NCBI GenBank assembly: GCA_900544635.1
Contig: UQVV01000013.1
Location: 1-16,483, forward strand
From: an uncultured Cloacibacillus sp.
GTDB lineage: Bacteria > Synergistota > Synergistia > Synergistales > Synergistaceae
Length of the DNA: 16,483 nt
Reading direction: 5' to 3'
Part shown: piece by piece, positions 1 to 5,155 of the stretch
Layout of the letters: the number at the start of each line of letters is the position of its first letter
How positions within the stretch are numbered: the first letter of the stretch is position 1
Program-made: the position numbers and the translations under genes
The notes under the pieces: generated by a model
What the model saw: the letters and a program-made list of their open reading frames with translations, nothing else
The model's database searches: none
Told to the model about the DNA's origin: nothing

Positions 1-251
1 GGGTACATCTCGCTGAACTCGTAGGTCTCGCCGTTGATGGCGGCCTGGAGGTTCTCGGCGGTGGTGCCGACTCCGCCGTTGGCGCGGAATTCCGCGAAGG
101 CGTGGATGGTCTCGGCCTCGGCGGTGGCGCGGAAGAGCTTCGCTACGCCCTTGAATCCGTCTTTTTCAGCCTGCTCGGCGAACATGAGGTACTTGCGGTT
201 GGCCTGGGACTCCCCGGCGAATGCGGCTGCGAGATTATCTTTCGTTGACAT
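1..251 (-). CDS. rbr: Rubrerythrin, N-terminal part (cut by left window edge)
   Basis: Only the first 83 codons are visible; the gene runs off the left edge. Rubrerythrin is a cytoplasmic diiron and rubredoxin-type protein that reduces hydrogen peroxide in anaerobes. The visible part is the start of the ferritin-like four-helix domain: it opens MSTKDNLAAAFAGESQANRK. Glu14, and Glu47 with His50 in an ExxH arrangement, match the spacing of the family's diiron ligands. The C-terminal rubredoxin-like CxxC pairs would lie outside the window, so they cannot be checked. The ATG at 249-251 is preceded by a strong GGAGGAG ribosome site. The gene has its own promoter in the 135-bp spacer after cobO and is probably monocistronic at this end. 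Identity follows from strong family resemblance of the N-terminal domain. Confidence 0.93.
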   Translation of the reverse strand, partial: MSTKDNLAAAFAGESQANRKYLMFAEQAEKDGFKGVAKLFRATAEAETIHAFAEFRANGGVGTTAENLQAAINGETYEFSEMY

Positions 252-333
252 AAAAATTCTCCTCCTTAGAGTTCTTTATCTTGATAGTTTTTCCCACACA
301 TTTAGCGCGCCCGTGAGCACGTTATCTAAAACA

Positions 334-368
334 ATTATAAGTTTAATCTGCAATGGCGTTTTTGTCAA
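334..368 (-). promoter_or_regulatory. Putative sigma-70-type promoter of rubrerythrin
   Basis: Read on the minus strand, a perfect TTGACA -35 box (363-368) is followed after 17 bp by TAAACT (340-345). A perfect TATAAT (334-339) lies directly behind it, but at 23 bp spacing. The -35 box lies 23 bp from the cobO stop. The sequence TTATAATTGTTTTAG (326-340) covers the start-site region and resembles one good half of a PerR-type box. That operator reading is only a suggestion. Confidence 0.6.
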
Positions 369-386
369 GCGCCGCGAAAATTCCTG

Positions 387-914
387 CTAGAACTCGACGC
401 CCGCGCGCGCCTGCACGCCGTCGCGGTATGGGTGCTTCACCTCGCGCATCTCGGTGACGAGCGCGGCGCGGTCGATGAACTCCTGCGGCGCGTTTCGCCC
501 GGTCAGCACGACTTCCGTACCCTCGGATTTTTTGTCGAGCGCCGCGGCTACGTCGTCCGCCGTCAGCAGGCCGAAGTCGACGGCTACGTTTATCTCGTCG
601 AGCACGACGAGGTCGTATTCGCCGGAGCTCATGAACTCCGCCGCGAGCTTCAGCCCGCGCCGCGCCTCGGCGAAGTCCTCCTCCGTTTCGTCGCCCTTGA
701 AGATGCACTGCGTCCGTCCCGTGCGCACGTGCGTGACGCCGGGCAGCATGGCGAGCGAGACGATTTCGCCGTAGACGGGGCTGCCCTTCATGAACTGTAC
801 GAAGGCGATCTTCGCGCCGCGCCCCGCCGCGCGCAGCGCGAGGCCGAGCGCCGCAGTCGTCTTGCCCTTGCCGTCGCCGGTGTAGACCTGTATCAGCCCT
901 TTTTCGCCGAACAT
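387..914 (-). CDS. cobO: Corrinoid adenosyltransferase (CobO/CobA/BtuR type)
   Basis: A 175-residue ATP:co(I)rrinoid adenosyltransferase. It moves the 5'-deoxyadenosyl group of ATP onto reduced corrinoids to make adenosylcobalamin or its precursors. The P-loop GDGKGKT sits at residues 13-19 in the family's characteristic TGDGKGKTTAA context, followed by a Walker-B-like LVVLDEIN stretch. Length is normal for the family, and the C-terminal HPYRDGVQARAGVEF ending is typical. The ATG lies inside the end of nudC (22-nt overlap), with GGAGGAGG about 9 nt upstream, so translational coupling is likely. No cobalamin riboswitch is seen: the upstream DNA is nudC coding sequence. No cobalamin-dependent enzyme lies nearby, so it probably serves corrinoid synthesis or salvage generally. 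Confidence 0.95.
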   Translation of the reverse strand: MFGEKGLIQVYTGDGKGKTTAALGLALRAAGRGAKIAFVQFMKGSPVYGEIVSLAMLPGVTHVRTGRTQCIFKGDETEEDFAEARRGLKLAAEFMSSGEYDLVVLDEINVAVDFGLLTADDVAAALDKKSEGTEVVLTGRNAPQEFIDRAALVTEMREVKHPYRDGVQARAGVEF

Positions 915-1687
915 TTTTCCATGCCTCCTCCGTGACGGCGCACGAAGTCCTCAATGAGCCGCGCCGATATGCTGACGCCGCGGTAGTACTCCGGAATCTC
1001 GTCCGGCGCAAACCACTTTGCGTCCTCTATCTCGCCCTCGTCGGGGCAGATTTCGCCCGACTCCCACTCCGCGGTGAAGCCGAGCATCAGCGAGCGCGGG
1101 AAGGCCCACGGCTGGCTCGCGAAGTATTTTACGTTTTTGACGCGGACCTTCGTCTCCTCGTAGACCTCGCGCGCGACGCACTCCTCGAGGCTCTCGCCCG
1201 GCTCGACGAAGCCCGCGAGCACGCTGTAGCGCCCGGGCGGGAAATTAACGCCGTGGCCCAGCAGAATCTTGCCGTCGCGCTCGACGCAGACGATGATGGC
1301 GGGGCAGATGACGGGGTAGATGCGCTCGCCGCACCTCGGGCAGCGCATCGCCCACTCCTTATCGTCGAAGACGTTCGCCGCGCCGCAGCGGCCGCAGAAC
1401 CTGTGCGTCCGCTCCCAGTCCATGTAATGGAAGGCCTTGCCGATGCGGAAGAACTGCTCTTCGCCCGCCGTCGTCCAGCAGGTGCGCCGCTCGCAGGCCT
1501 CGAAGCCCGCGGGAATTTCGCACTCGTCCGCGAGCTCGGCCCAGACGTCGTCCGCGCCGTCCCTGTCAACAAGCCCCGAGTTCACGAACCTCGCGGCGAG
1601 ACAGTCCGGAACCTCGCCGCGCTCCGGCACGCGCCCGCCTCCGGCAAGAATCACGCGCCCTTTATGAAACATATAGCATAGAGACAT
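893..1687 (-). CDS. nudC: NADH pyrophosphatase / NAD-decapping NUDIX hydrolase (NudC)
   Basis: A 264-residue NudC-type protein that hydrolyses NAD(H) to NMN(H) and AMP; relatives also remove NAD caps from RNA. A four-cysteine zinc ribbon (Cys98, Cys101, Cys116, Cys119) precedes the NUDIX fold. The NUDIX box spans about residues 159-181, with the REVYEET core carrying the metal-binding glutamates. The SQPWAFP motif (191-197) is the hallmark separating NudC from other NUDIX enzymes. Length is normal. The ATG has a purine-rich GAGGAAGAAGGA ribosome site. Its 3' end overlaps cobO by 22 nt, so the two form a small operon. A TATATC sequence about 30 bp upstream could be a -10 box, but I see no convincing -35. 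Confidence 0.93.
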   Translation of the reverse strand: MSLCYMFHKGRVILAGGGRVPERGEVPDCLAARFVNSGLVDRDGADDVWAELADECEIPAGFEACERRTCWTTAGEEQFFRIGKAFHYMDWERTHRFCGRCGAANVFDDKEWAMRCPRCGERIYPVICPAIIVCVERDGKILLGHGVNFPPGRYSVLAGFVEPGESLEECVAREVYEETKVRVKNVKYFASQPWAFPRSLMLGFTAEWESGEICPDEGEIEDAKWFAPDEIPEYYRGVSISARLIEDFVRRHGGGMEKCSAKKG

Positions 1688-1736
1688 TTACGGTCCTTCT
1701 TCCTCTTAGAACAGATATACCCGAACGTTATTGTAC

Positions 1737-1765
1737 TGGACTTAGCGGCAAAAGAACACTATTAT
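1737..1765 (+). promoter_or_regulatory. Putative promoter of ppnP
   Basis: TGGACT (1737-1742) and TATTAT (1760-1765) are separated by 17 bp in the AT-rich divergent spacer between nudC and ppnP. The -35 match is only fair (4 of 6 to TTGACA). The position, 38 bp before the start codon, is sensible. Confidence 0.4.
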
Positions 1766-1802
1766 TTATATATCGCAATATCATTTCTCAGGAGGGCTCG
1801 TC

Positions 1803-2123
1803 ATGATCGAAAAATTTGAACACGTAACCGCCGAAACCAAAGCCAACGTCTACTTCGACGGAAAGGTGATCAGCCACACGCTCTGGCTCGCGGACGGCGA
1901 AAAGCGCACGCTCGGCATCTTCATGCCCGGCGCATACGAATTCGGCACCGCCGACGCCGAGATAATGGACCTCACCGACGGCGAGTGCGAAGTGCAGCTC
2001 CCCGGCTCCGACGAATGGAAATTCATGAAGGCCGGCGAAGCCTTCAAAGTCCCCGCCAACAGCAAATACGGCCTCCGCTGCTACGTCCCCGTGCAGTACA
2101 TCTGCGCCTACGTGAAGGAATAA
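1803..2123 (+). CDS. ppnP: Pyrimidine/purine nucleoside phosphorylase PpnP (YaiE/DUF1255 family)
   Basis: A 106-residue single-domain cupin-like protein of the YaiE/PpnP family. The E. coli member phosphorolyses several nucleosides to free base and ribose-1-phosphate. Recognisable features are the N-terminal YFDGKVISHTL strand, the GIFMPGAYEFGTADAEIMDL stretch, the LPGSDEW turn, and the AGEAFKVPANSKYGLR region near the C-terminus, all in family order. It is slightly longer than the 94-residue E. coli protein because of a few extra N-terminal residues. The ATG has a strong AGGAGG site 7 nt upstream. It is the only plus-strand gene in this part of the window and is closed by its own terminator, so it is monocistronic. 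Confidence 0.9.
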   Translation: MIEKFEHVTAETKANVYFDGKVISHTLWLADGEKRTLGIFMPGAYEFGTADAEIMDLTDGECEVQLPGSDEWKFMKAGEAFKVPANSKYGLRCYVPVQYICAYVKE

Positions 2124-2159
2124 CGCGAAACCGCGCGGAACCGAACATCAAACGACAAA

Positions 2160-2190
2160 AAGCCGGGGCATGAGCCCCGGCTTGGTTTTT
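2160..2190 (+). terminator. Rho-independent terminator after ppnP (possibly bidirectional)
   Basis: A perfect 10-bp stem AAGCCGGGGC / GCCCCGGCTT (2160-2169 and 2174-2183) with an ATGA loop is followed by GGTTTTT. The opposite side has a run of A, giving a T-run on the minus strand. It could therefore also stop the convergent toxin-antitoxin transcript. Confidence 0.9.
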
Positions 2191-2235
2191 GGGCGTGTGC
2201 GCGCTCAGTTCAGCTCAGAACAGCAGCGGCCGCTC

Positions 2236-2544
2236 TTAAAGTAAACGCATATAGTCGCGTGCTCCGTAGAAATAACGCATAATCAGCACGTTTTTTGAAA
2301 CCTCGTCAATCTTATAAACAAGCACATAACTGCCTATGACAGCCCTGCGGTATCCTTCCGCCCGAAGCTTTATGTCGGAGCATTCTCCGTACATATAAGG
2401 AGTCCTGCGCAGATTTTCATAGCAGGCCTCAACGCCGTCCAGCAGCTCGCCGGCGGCTGATGGGTTGAACAACTTCTGCGTTATATAAGCGACGATATCG
2501 TCCAGATCATTTTCCGCCTGAGCCGTAACGAACAGGCTATACAT
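2236..2544 (-). CDS. ParE/RelE-family toxin of a type II toxin-antitoxin pair
   Basis: A 102-residue small basic protein of the RelE/ParE superfamily. Members either cleave ribosome-bound mRNA (RelE) or poison DNA gyrase (ParE); sequence alone does not settle which. Family signs are the N-terminal VTAQAENDLDDIVAYI helix, the central YRRAVIGSYVLVYKID strand pair, and the C-terminal VLIMRYFYGARDY motif, the classic end of the fold. It overlaps the upstream antitoxin gene by 8 nt, the usual antitoxin-first arrangement. The DNA is more AT-rich than its neighbours (22 G/C in the 60 bases 2281-2340), which fits horizontal acquisition. No frameshift or truncation is visible. Confidence 0.88.
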   Translation of the reverse strand: MYSLFVTAQAENDLDDIVAYITQKLFNPSAAGELLDGVEACYENLRRTPYMYGECSDIKLRAEGYRRAVIGSYVLVYKIDEVSKNVLIMRYFYGARDYMRLL

Positions 2545-2797
2545 TATACTTCGCTCGTATATCGCTCAAAGAACTCGCCGCATCGGAAATCCTTCCCGCA
2601 CGGATATCTTCCTCCGCCTCGGCCAGCTTGACGTAAATATCCGCCATCCCGAGCCGCTCTTCATAAGTCCGCATACTCATAATCACCATATCGCCGTAGC
2701 CGTTTTTCGTAATATAGATCGGTTCCTTGCTTTCGCTGCACATCTGAGATATCTTCGCTGTGTCCTTCAAATCCCGAATAGGAATAATCTGCGGCAT
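2537..2797 (-). CDS. Phd/YefM-family antitoxin
   Basis: An 86-residue antitoxin for the following ParE/RelE-type toxin. The N-terminal MPQIIPIRDLKDTAKISQMC segment, followed by the EPIYITKNGYGDMVIMSMRTYEE stretch, is the Phd/YefM DNA-binding dimer fold. The C-terminal part, rich in Ala, Glu and Asp, would wrap the toxin. I chose the ATG at 2795-2797 because AGGAG (2806-2810) lies 8 nt upstream. A GTG at 2804-2806 is in frame but overlaps the ribosome site. Such antitoxins usually repress their own operon, and a palindrome over the -10 box fits that. The gene ends inside the toxin start (8-nt overlap). Confidence 0.88.
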   Translation of the reverse strand: MPQIIPIRDLKDTAKISQMCSESKEPIYITKNGYGDMVIMSMRTYEERLGMADIYVKLAEAEEDIRAGRISDAASSLSDIRAKYNV

Positions 2798-2805
2798 TAT
2801 TATCA

Positions 2806-2810
2806 CTCCT
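2806..2810 (-). promoter_or_regulatory. Ribosome binding site deciding the antitoxin start
   Basis: AGGAG on the minus strand lies 8 nt before the ATG at 2797. It overlaps the in-frame GTG at 2806, which argues against that earlier start. Confidence 0.7.
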
Positions 2811-2821
2811 TTTATGGCCTT

Positions 2822-2851
2822 ATTATGTCATAAATATAAGCATATCGGCAA
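2822..2851 (-). promoter_or_regulatory. Toxin-antitoxin promoter with palindromic operator
   Basis: On the minus strand, TTGCCG (2846-2851) and CATAAT (2822-2827) are 18 bp apart. The -10 box is overlapped by a perfect 11-bp palindrome, TTATGTCATAA (2823-2833). This is where an autoregulating antitoxin would be expected to bind. The promoter is a reasonable match; the operator role is inferred. Confidence 0.55.
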
Positions 2852-2852
2852 A

Positions 2853-2880
2853 TAAAAAAGCCCTCGAAACGAGGGCTTTG
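2853..2880 (-). terminator. Rho-independent terminator of tRNA-Ser
   Basis: A 10-bp perfect stem (2857-2866 and 2870-2879), AAAGCCCTCG with a 3-nt loop, is followed on the minus strand by a T-rich tail. It lies about 20 bp beyond the tRNA 3' end and separates tRNA transcription from the toxin-antitoxin operon. Confidence 0.88.
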
Positions 2881-2900
2881 ACAACATCCGGAAAATTAAT

Positions 2901-2988
2901 TGGCGGAGAGTGGAGGATTCGAACCCCCGGGGCTGTGACACCCAATTGATTTCAAGTCAATCACCATAGACCACTCGGACAACTCTCC
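2901..2988 (-). tRNA. tRNA-Ser (anticodon TGA)
   Basis: The minus strand folds as a class II tRNA. The acceptor stem is GGAGAGT pairing with ACTCTCC, with discriminator G and an encoded CCA (2901-2903). The anticodon stem-loop is ATTGA-CTTGAAA-TCAAT with anticodon TGA (2952-2954). A long variable arm typical of serine tRNAs and the GGTTCGAATCC T-arm follow. It reads UCA and, by wobble, other UCN codons. It is flanked by its own promoter and terminator. No copy of the tRNA 3' end was seen near the adjacent toxin-antitoxin genes, so there is no evidence of an attachment-site duplication. Confidence 0.96.
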
Positions 2989-3000
2989 GCATACTGGTGC

Positions 3001-3029
3001 ATTATAATCGCTGCGGCCGGTTATGGCAA
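3001..3029 (-). promoter_or_regulatory. Promoter of tRNA-Ser
   Basis: On the minus strand, TTGCCA (3024-3029), a 17-bp spacer, and a perfect TATAAT (3001-3006) lie 12 bp upstream of the tRNA 5' end. This is the best promoter match in the window. Confidence 0.85.
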
Positions 3030-3055
3030 GCGCGGGCGGCGTTTGCCGTCCGCGC
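3030..3055 (-). terminator. GC-rich hairpin after the transaldolase gene (weak terminator)
   Basis: Arms 3030-3040 and 3045-3055 pair at 10 of 11 positions with a 4-nt loop, 9 bp beyond the talC stop. There is no T-run behind it on the minus strand. It may be a weak or Rho-assisted terminator, or an mRNA 3' end. It directly abuts the -35 box of the tRNA promoter. Confidence 0.4.
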
Positions 3056-3064
3056 GGTGGGGTG

Positions 3065-3721
3065 TTATTTCTTCGCCTCCATGTATTTCGCCCAGTCGGC
3101 GTTGAACTGGTCGATGCCTTTGGTCGTGAGCGGGTGGTTGAAGAGCATTTTGAGGACTTTGAAGGGGACTGTCGCGTAGTCGGCTCCGGCTTTGGCGCAT
3201 TCGAGGACGTGGGCGGGGTGGCGCAGGCTCGCGGCTATGACCTTGGTCTCTATTCCGTAGGCGTCGTAGATGTCGACTACGTCGTAGACGAGCTTGAGGC
3301 CGTCTTCGCCGATGTCGTCGAGGCGTCCGACGAAGGGGCTGACGTAGGTCGCGCCCGCGGCGGCGGCGAGTATCGCCTGGTTCGCGGAGAAGACGAGCGT
3401 GACGTTGGTTTTGATGCCGAGCGCGGTGAGTTCTTTTACCGCGCCGAGGCCGTCGGGGCAGAGCGGTATTTTGACGACGACCTGCGGGTGAATCTTGGCG
3501 ATGACCTTCGCCTCTTCGACGAGCTTGGATTTTTCAAGCGAGACGGCTTCGGCGCTGACGGGGCCGTTGACGACCTCGGCTATTTCGCGCACGCGCGTGT
3601 GGAAGTCGATGTTCCCCTCTTTGGAGACGAGCGTCGGGTTGGTGGTTACGCCGGCGACTACGCCCCAGGAGCAGGCTTCTTTGATTTCGTCGAGGTTGGC
3701 TGTGTCGAGGAAAAAATTCAT
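3065..3721 (-). CDS. tal: Small transaldolase (TalC/Fsa family)
   Basis: A 218-residue single-domain TIM-barrel aldolase. It would transfer dihydroxyacetone units between sugar phosphates in the non-oxidative pentose phosphate pathway. Active-site residues can be placed: Asp6, the Schiff-base Lys84 in VVVKIPL, Thr108 and Phe130 in SPFVGR. E. coli fructose-6-phosphate aldolase has Gln59 and Tyr131 where this protein has Glu58 and Phe130. Glu and Phe are the transaldolase-type residues, so I call it transaldolase rather than Fsa. Length matches the family. The ATG has GGGAGA 7 nt upstream. It follows the DUF1622 gene by 34 bp with no terminator between, so it is probably last in a three-gene operon. 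Confidence 0.93.
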   Translation of the reverse strand: MNFFLDTANLDEIKEACSWGVVAGVTTNPTLVSKEGNIDFHTRVREIAEVVNGPVSAEAVSLEKSKLVEEAKVIAKIHPQVVVKIPLCPDGLGAVKELTALGIKTNVTLVFSANQAILAAAAGATYVSPFVGRLDDIGEDGLKLVYDVVDIYDAYGIETKVIAASLRHPAHVLECAKAGADYATVPFKVLKMLFNHPLTTKGIDQFNADWAKYMEAKK

Positions 3722-3755
3722 TTTTTATCTCCCTTTCGGATAATGTGTATTTTTT

Positions 3756-4172
3756 TTAACGCGGCGCGTCCGCGTCATGTTTTTCGTCGGAGGGCGCGCG
3801 GCCTTCGGCTTCGCGTTCGCGCCTGTCCATTTCCGCGACTTCGCGGCTGAGCGTGAAGCTGAGGACGACGCGCAGGAGCACGATGACGGTGAGGACTATT
3901 ACGCCCTGCAGGTCGGGGTTGCTGATCGTCCCGATTATGTCGGCGGCCATGAGGAATTGGAGGCCGAGCATGAGCGTCTCTTCGAGCGAGAGGCGCAGAT
4001 GCAGCCATTCGTTTTTTGCGGCGCGGCGGCGCGAGAGCGCGAGGCGCAGGCCGCGCGCGATCGCCGCGGCGACGCCGCAGAGTATGATGATTATGCTGAT
4101 GAATTCTATCGCCGCGCAGGCGTATTCGGCGAAGAGGTGGAGCGTGTGCGGCGCGGAACTGAGGATTTCCAT
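3756..4172 (-). CDS. DUF1622 family small membrane protein
   Basis: A 138-residue inner-membrane protein of unknown function. Three hydrophobic segments lie at about residues 18-39, 66-83 and 88-108. The conserved DUF1622-like core is LEETLMLGLQFLMAADIIGT followed by VIVLLRVVLSFTLSREV. A basic loop (about 41-54, with RRRAAK) follows the first segment and should be cytoplasmic. The tail from 111 is highly charged. It starts 7 bp after the DUF2284 gene and is followed after 34 bp by the transaldolase gene, so the three are likely co-transcribed. I know of no established biochemical role for this family. The family call is confident; any function would be a guess. Confidence 0.85.
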   Translation of the reverse strand: MEILSSAPHTLHLFAEYACAAIEFISIIIILCGVAAAIARGLRLALSRRRAAKNEWLHLRLSLEETLMLGLQFLMAADIIGTISNPDLQGVIVLTVIVLLRVVLSFTLSREVAEMDRREREAEGRAPSDEKHDADAPR

Positions 4173-4179
4173 GGCGGCG

Positions 4180-4737
4180 CTATTTCGTCAGCAGGCCGCA
4201 GACGAGGACGAAGTATTCCGGCACGCGGCCCTCCGACGCCCATTTTATCGGCGTGGCGAGGAGGTTCTGCGCCGTCGCGCATACGTCGCCGCCGAGCGAC
4301 TCTATGGAGTAGCGCATGAGCTCTGGACGGCGGCAGGGCGCGCCGGATTTTTTCGCGCATTCGGCGCAGAGCTCGCAGCTTCCGGCCGAGAGGCCGAGGC
4401 TGCCGGGGCGTTCTTTTTCGAGGGCGAGCGCGCGCTCCATGAGCTTTTGTTTCTCTGCGGAGAGCGCCGCGCGTATATCTTTGTTTGTCTCAGGCGCGTT
4501 GTAGTCCGCGCCTATAAATTCCGGCGCTAGCTCGAGTTTTGTGCCGAATATCTGAAATTCGCGGAACTGCGCCCATAGGCCGAGCGGATCGAAGCCGTAG
4601 GGCGGGCAGGACCATTTCGACGAGTAGTTATGGCACGCCCTGCAGCATTCGAGGAAGCGCGGCACGTCCACGTAGTCCCGGACGTAGTCGCTCACGGCGA
4701 TTTTGTTTTCAAGCGGAACGGCGGAATATTTAAGCAC
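4180..4737 (-). CDS. DUF2284 cysteine-rich, probably metal-binding protein
   Basis: A 185-residue protein of the DUF2284 family, common in anaerobes and methanogens and described as predicted metal-binding. Two cysteine groups are visible: Cys31, Cys32, Cys35 and Cys44 in CCRACHNYSSKWSCPP, and Cys121, Cys124, Cys127 and Cys135 in CELCAECAKKSGAPC, followed by RRPELMRYSIESLGGDV with Cys153 just after. This could hold an iron-sulfur cluster or zinc; the ligand choice is inference. There is no signal peptide or membrane segment, so it is cytoplasmic. The start is GTG (4735-4737), supported by GGGAGG 8-9 nt upstream. It heads an operon with the DUF1622 membrane protein and the transaldolase, under the promoter at 4773-4801. 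Confidence 0.85.
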   Translation of the reverse strand: MLKYSAVPLENKIAVSDYVRDYVDVPRFLECCRACHNYSSKWSCPPYGFDPLGLWAQFREFQIFGTKLELAPEFIGADYNAPETNKDIRAALSAEKQKLMERALALEKERPGSLGLSAGSCELCAECAKKSGAPCRRPELMRYSIESLGGDVCATAQNLLATPIKWASEGRVPEYFVLVCGLLTK

Positions 4738-4772
4738 GGCGTCGTCCTCCCTTCGCGCGGACCGTTTTTTAC

Positions 4773-4801
4773 ATTGTACTCAAGCGCGCGCGAAACTTCA
4801 A
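4773..4801 (-). promoter_or_regulatory. Promoter of the DUF2284-DUF1622-tal operon
   Basis: On the minus strand, TTGAAG (4796-4801), a 17-bp spacer and TACAAT (4773-4778) lie 36 bp upstream of the GTG start. Each hexamer is a good match to the sigma-70 consensus. Confidence 0.7.
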
Positions 4802-4874
4802 CGCGTGCGAGCCTTTCCGCGCGCCGCCGTTATGTCTTAGAATATGCGCATGTTTTTTCAAAGGAGAAGGTTTT

Positions 4875-5108
4875 ATGAAAGGTTATTACAATGGCGTTCT
4901 CTGCCGCCTGACCGAATACCGAATGATGGGGAAGACTGCGCCGGCTTTGTCCTATATTTCAAGTCCCGACCAGGAGACGATGCTGCGCGCGGGATTCACA
5001 GAGGTGCGGAACGGATTGTGGCTGAAGGTGCTGACGGAGGAGGAGTTTGAGGAAGTCGCGGCGGAGTTTGAAAAGCACGGCCGGCCCGCGCATTCGGATA
5101 AAAAATAA
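4875..5108 (+). CDS. Hypothetical 77-residue protein, unrecognised
   Basis: I do not recognise this protein. It is 77 residues, with no membrane segment or signal peptide. The middle reads as mixed alpha/beta (PALSYISSPDQETMLRAGF, then VRNGLWLKVL), followed by an acidic helix TEEEFEEVAAEFEKHG and a polar tail. A single Cys10 sits in YNGVLCRLTEY. Coding status is supported by an AAAGGAG ribosome site 9 nt before the ATG, placement divergent from the DUF2284 operon, and a stop codon lying inside a strong terminator. A TAGAAT at 4838-4843 may be the -10 box, with no good -35. It is a stand-alone gene, perhaps lineage-specific. Confidence 0.7.
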   Translation: MKGYYNGVLCRLTEYRMMGKTAPALSYISSPDQETMLRAGFTEVRNGLWLKVLTEEEFEEVAAEFEKHGRPAHSDKK

Positions 5109-5134
5109 GACGCCGCGCGGGCGTCTTATTTTTT
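5100..5134. terminator. Bidirectional rho-independent terminator
   Basis: A 15-bp perfect inverted repeat, AAAAAATAAGACGCC (5100-5114) and its complement (5120-5134), surrounds a GCGCG loop. It has A/T runs on both sides, so it works for both convergent genes. The stop codon of the 77-residue gene (5106-5108) is inside the stem. The carboxyltransferase gene ends 22 bp away on the other strand. Confidence 0.93.
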
Positions 5135-5155
5135 GCGGTAATGTAGTGGTTTCCG

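Noticed and set aside
343..1011. Minus-strand frame overlapping cobO in another register
   Set aside because: Arg-rich out-of-frame reading of cobO. The true frame carries the P-loop and the correct family length.
1688..1802. Cobalamin riboswitch for the nudC-cobO operon
   Set aside because: The 115-bp spacer is too short and AT-rich and has no conserved cobalamin-box sequence.
2191..2900. Integrated element with attachment-site duplication at tRNA-Ser
   Set aside because: No copy of the tRNA 3' end was seen on the far side of the toxin-antitoxin genes, and there is no integrase or transposase.
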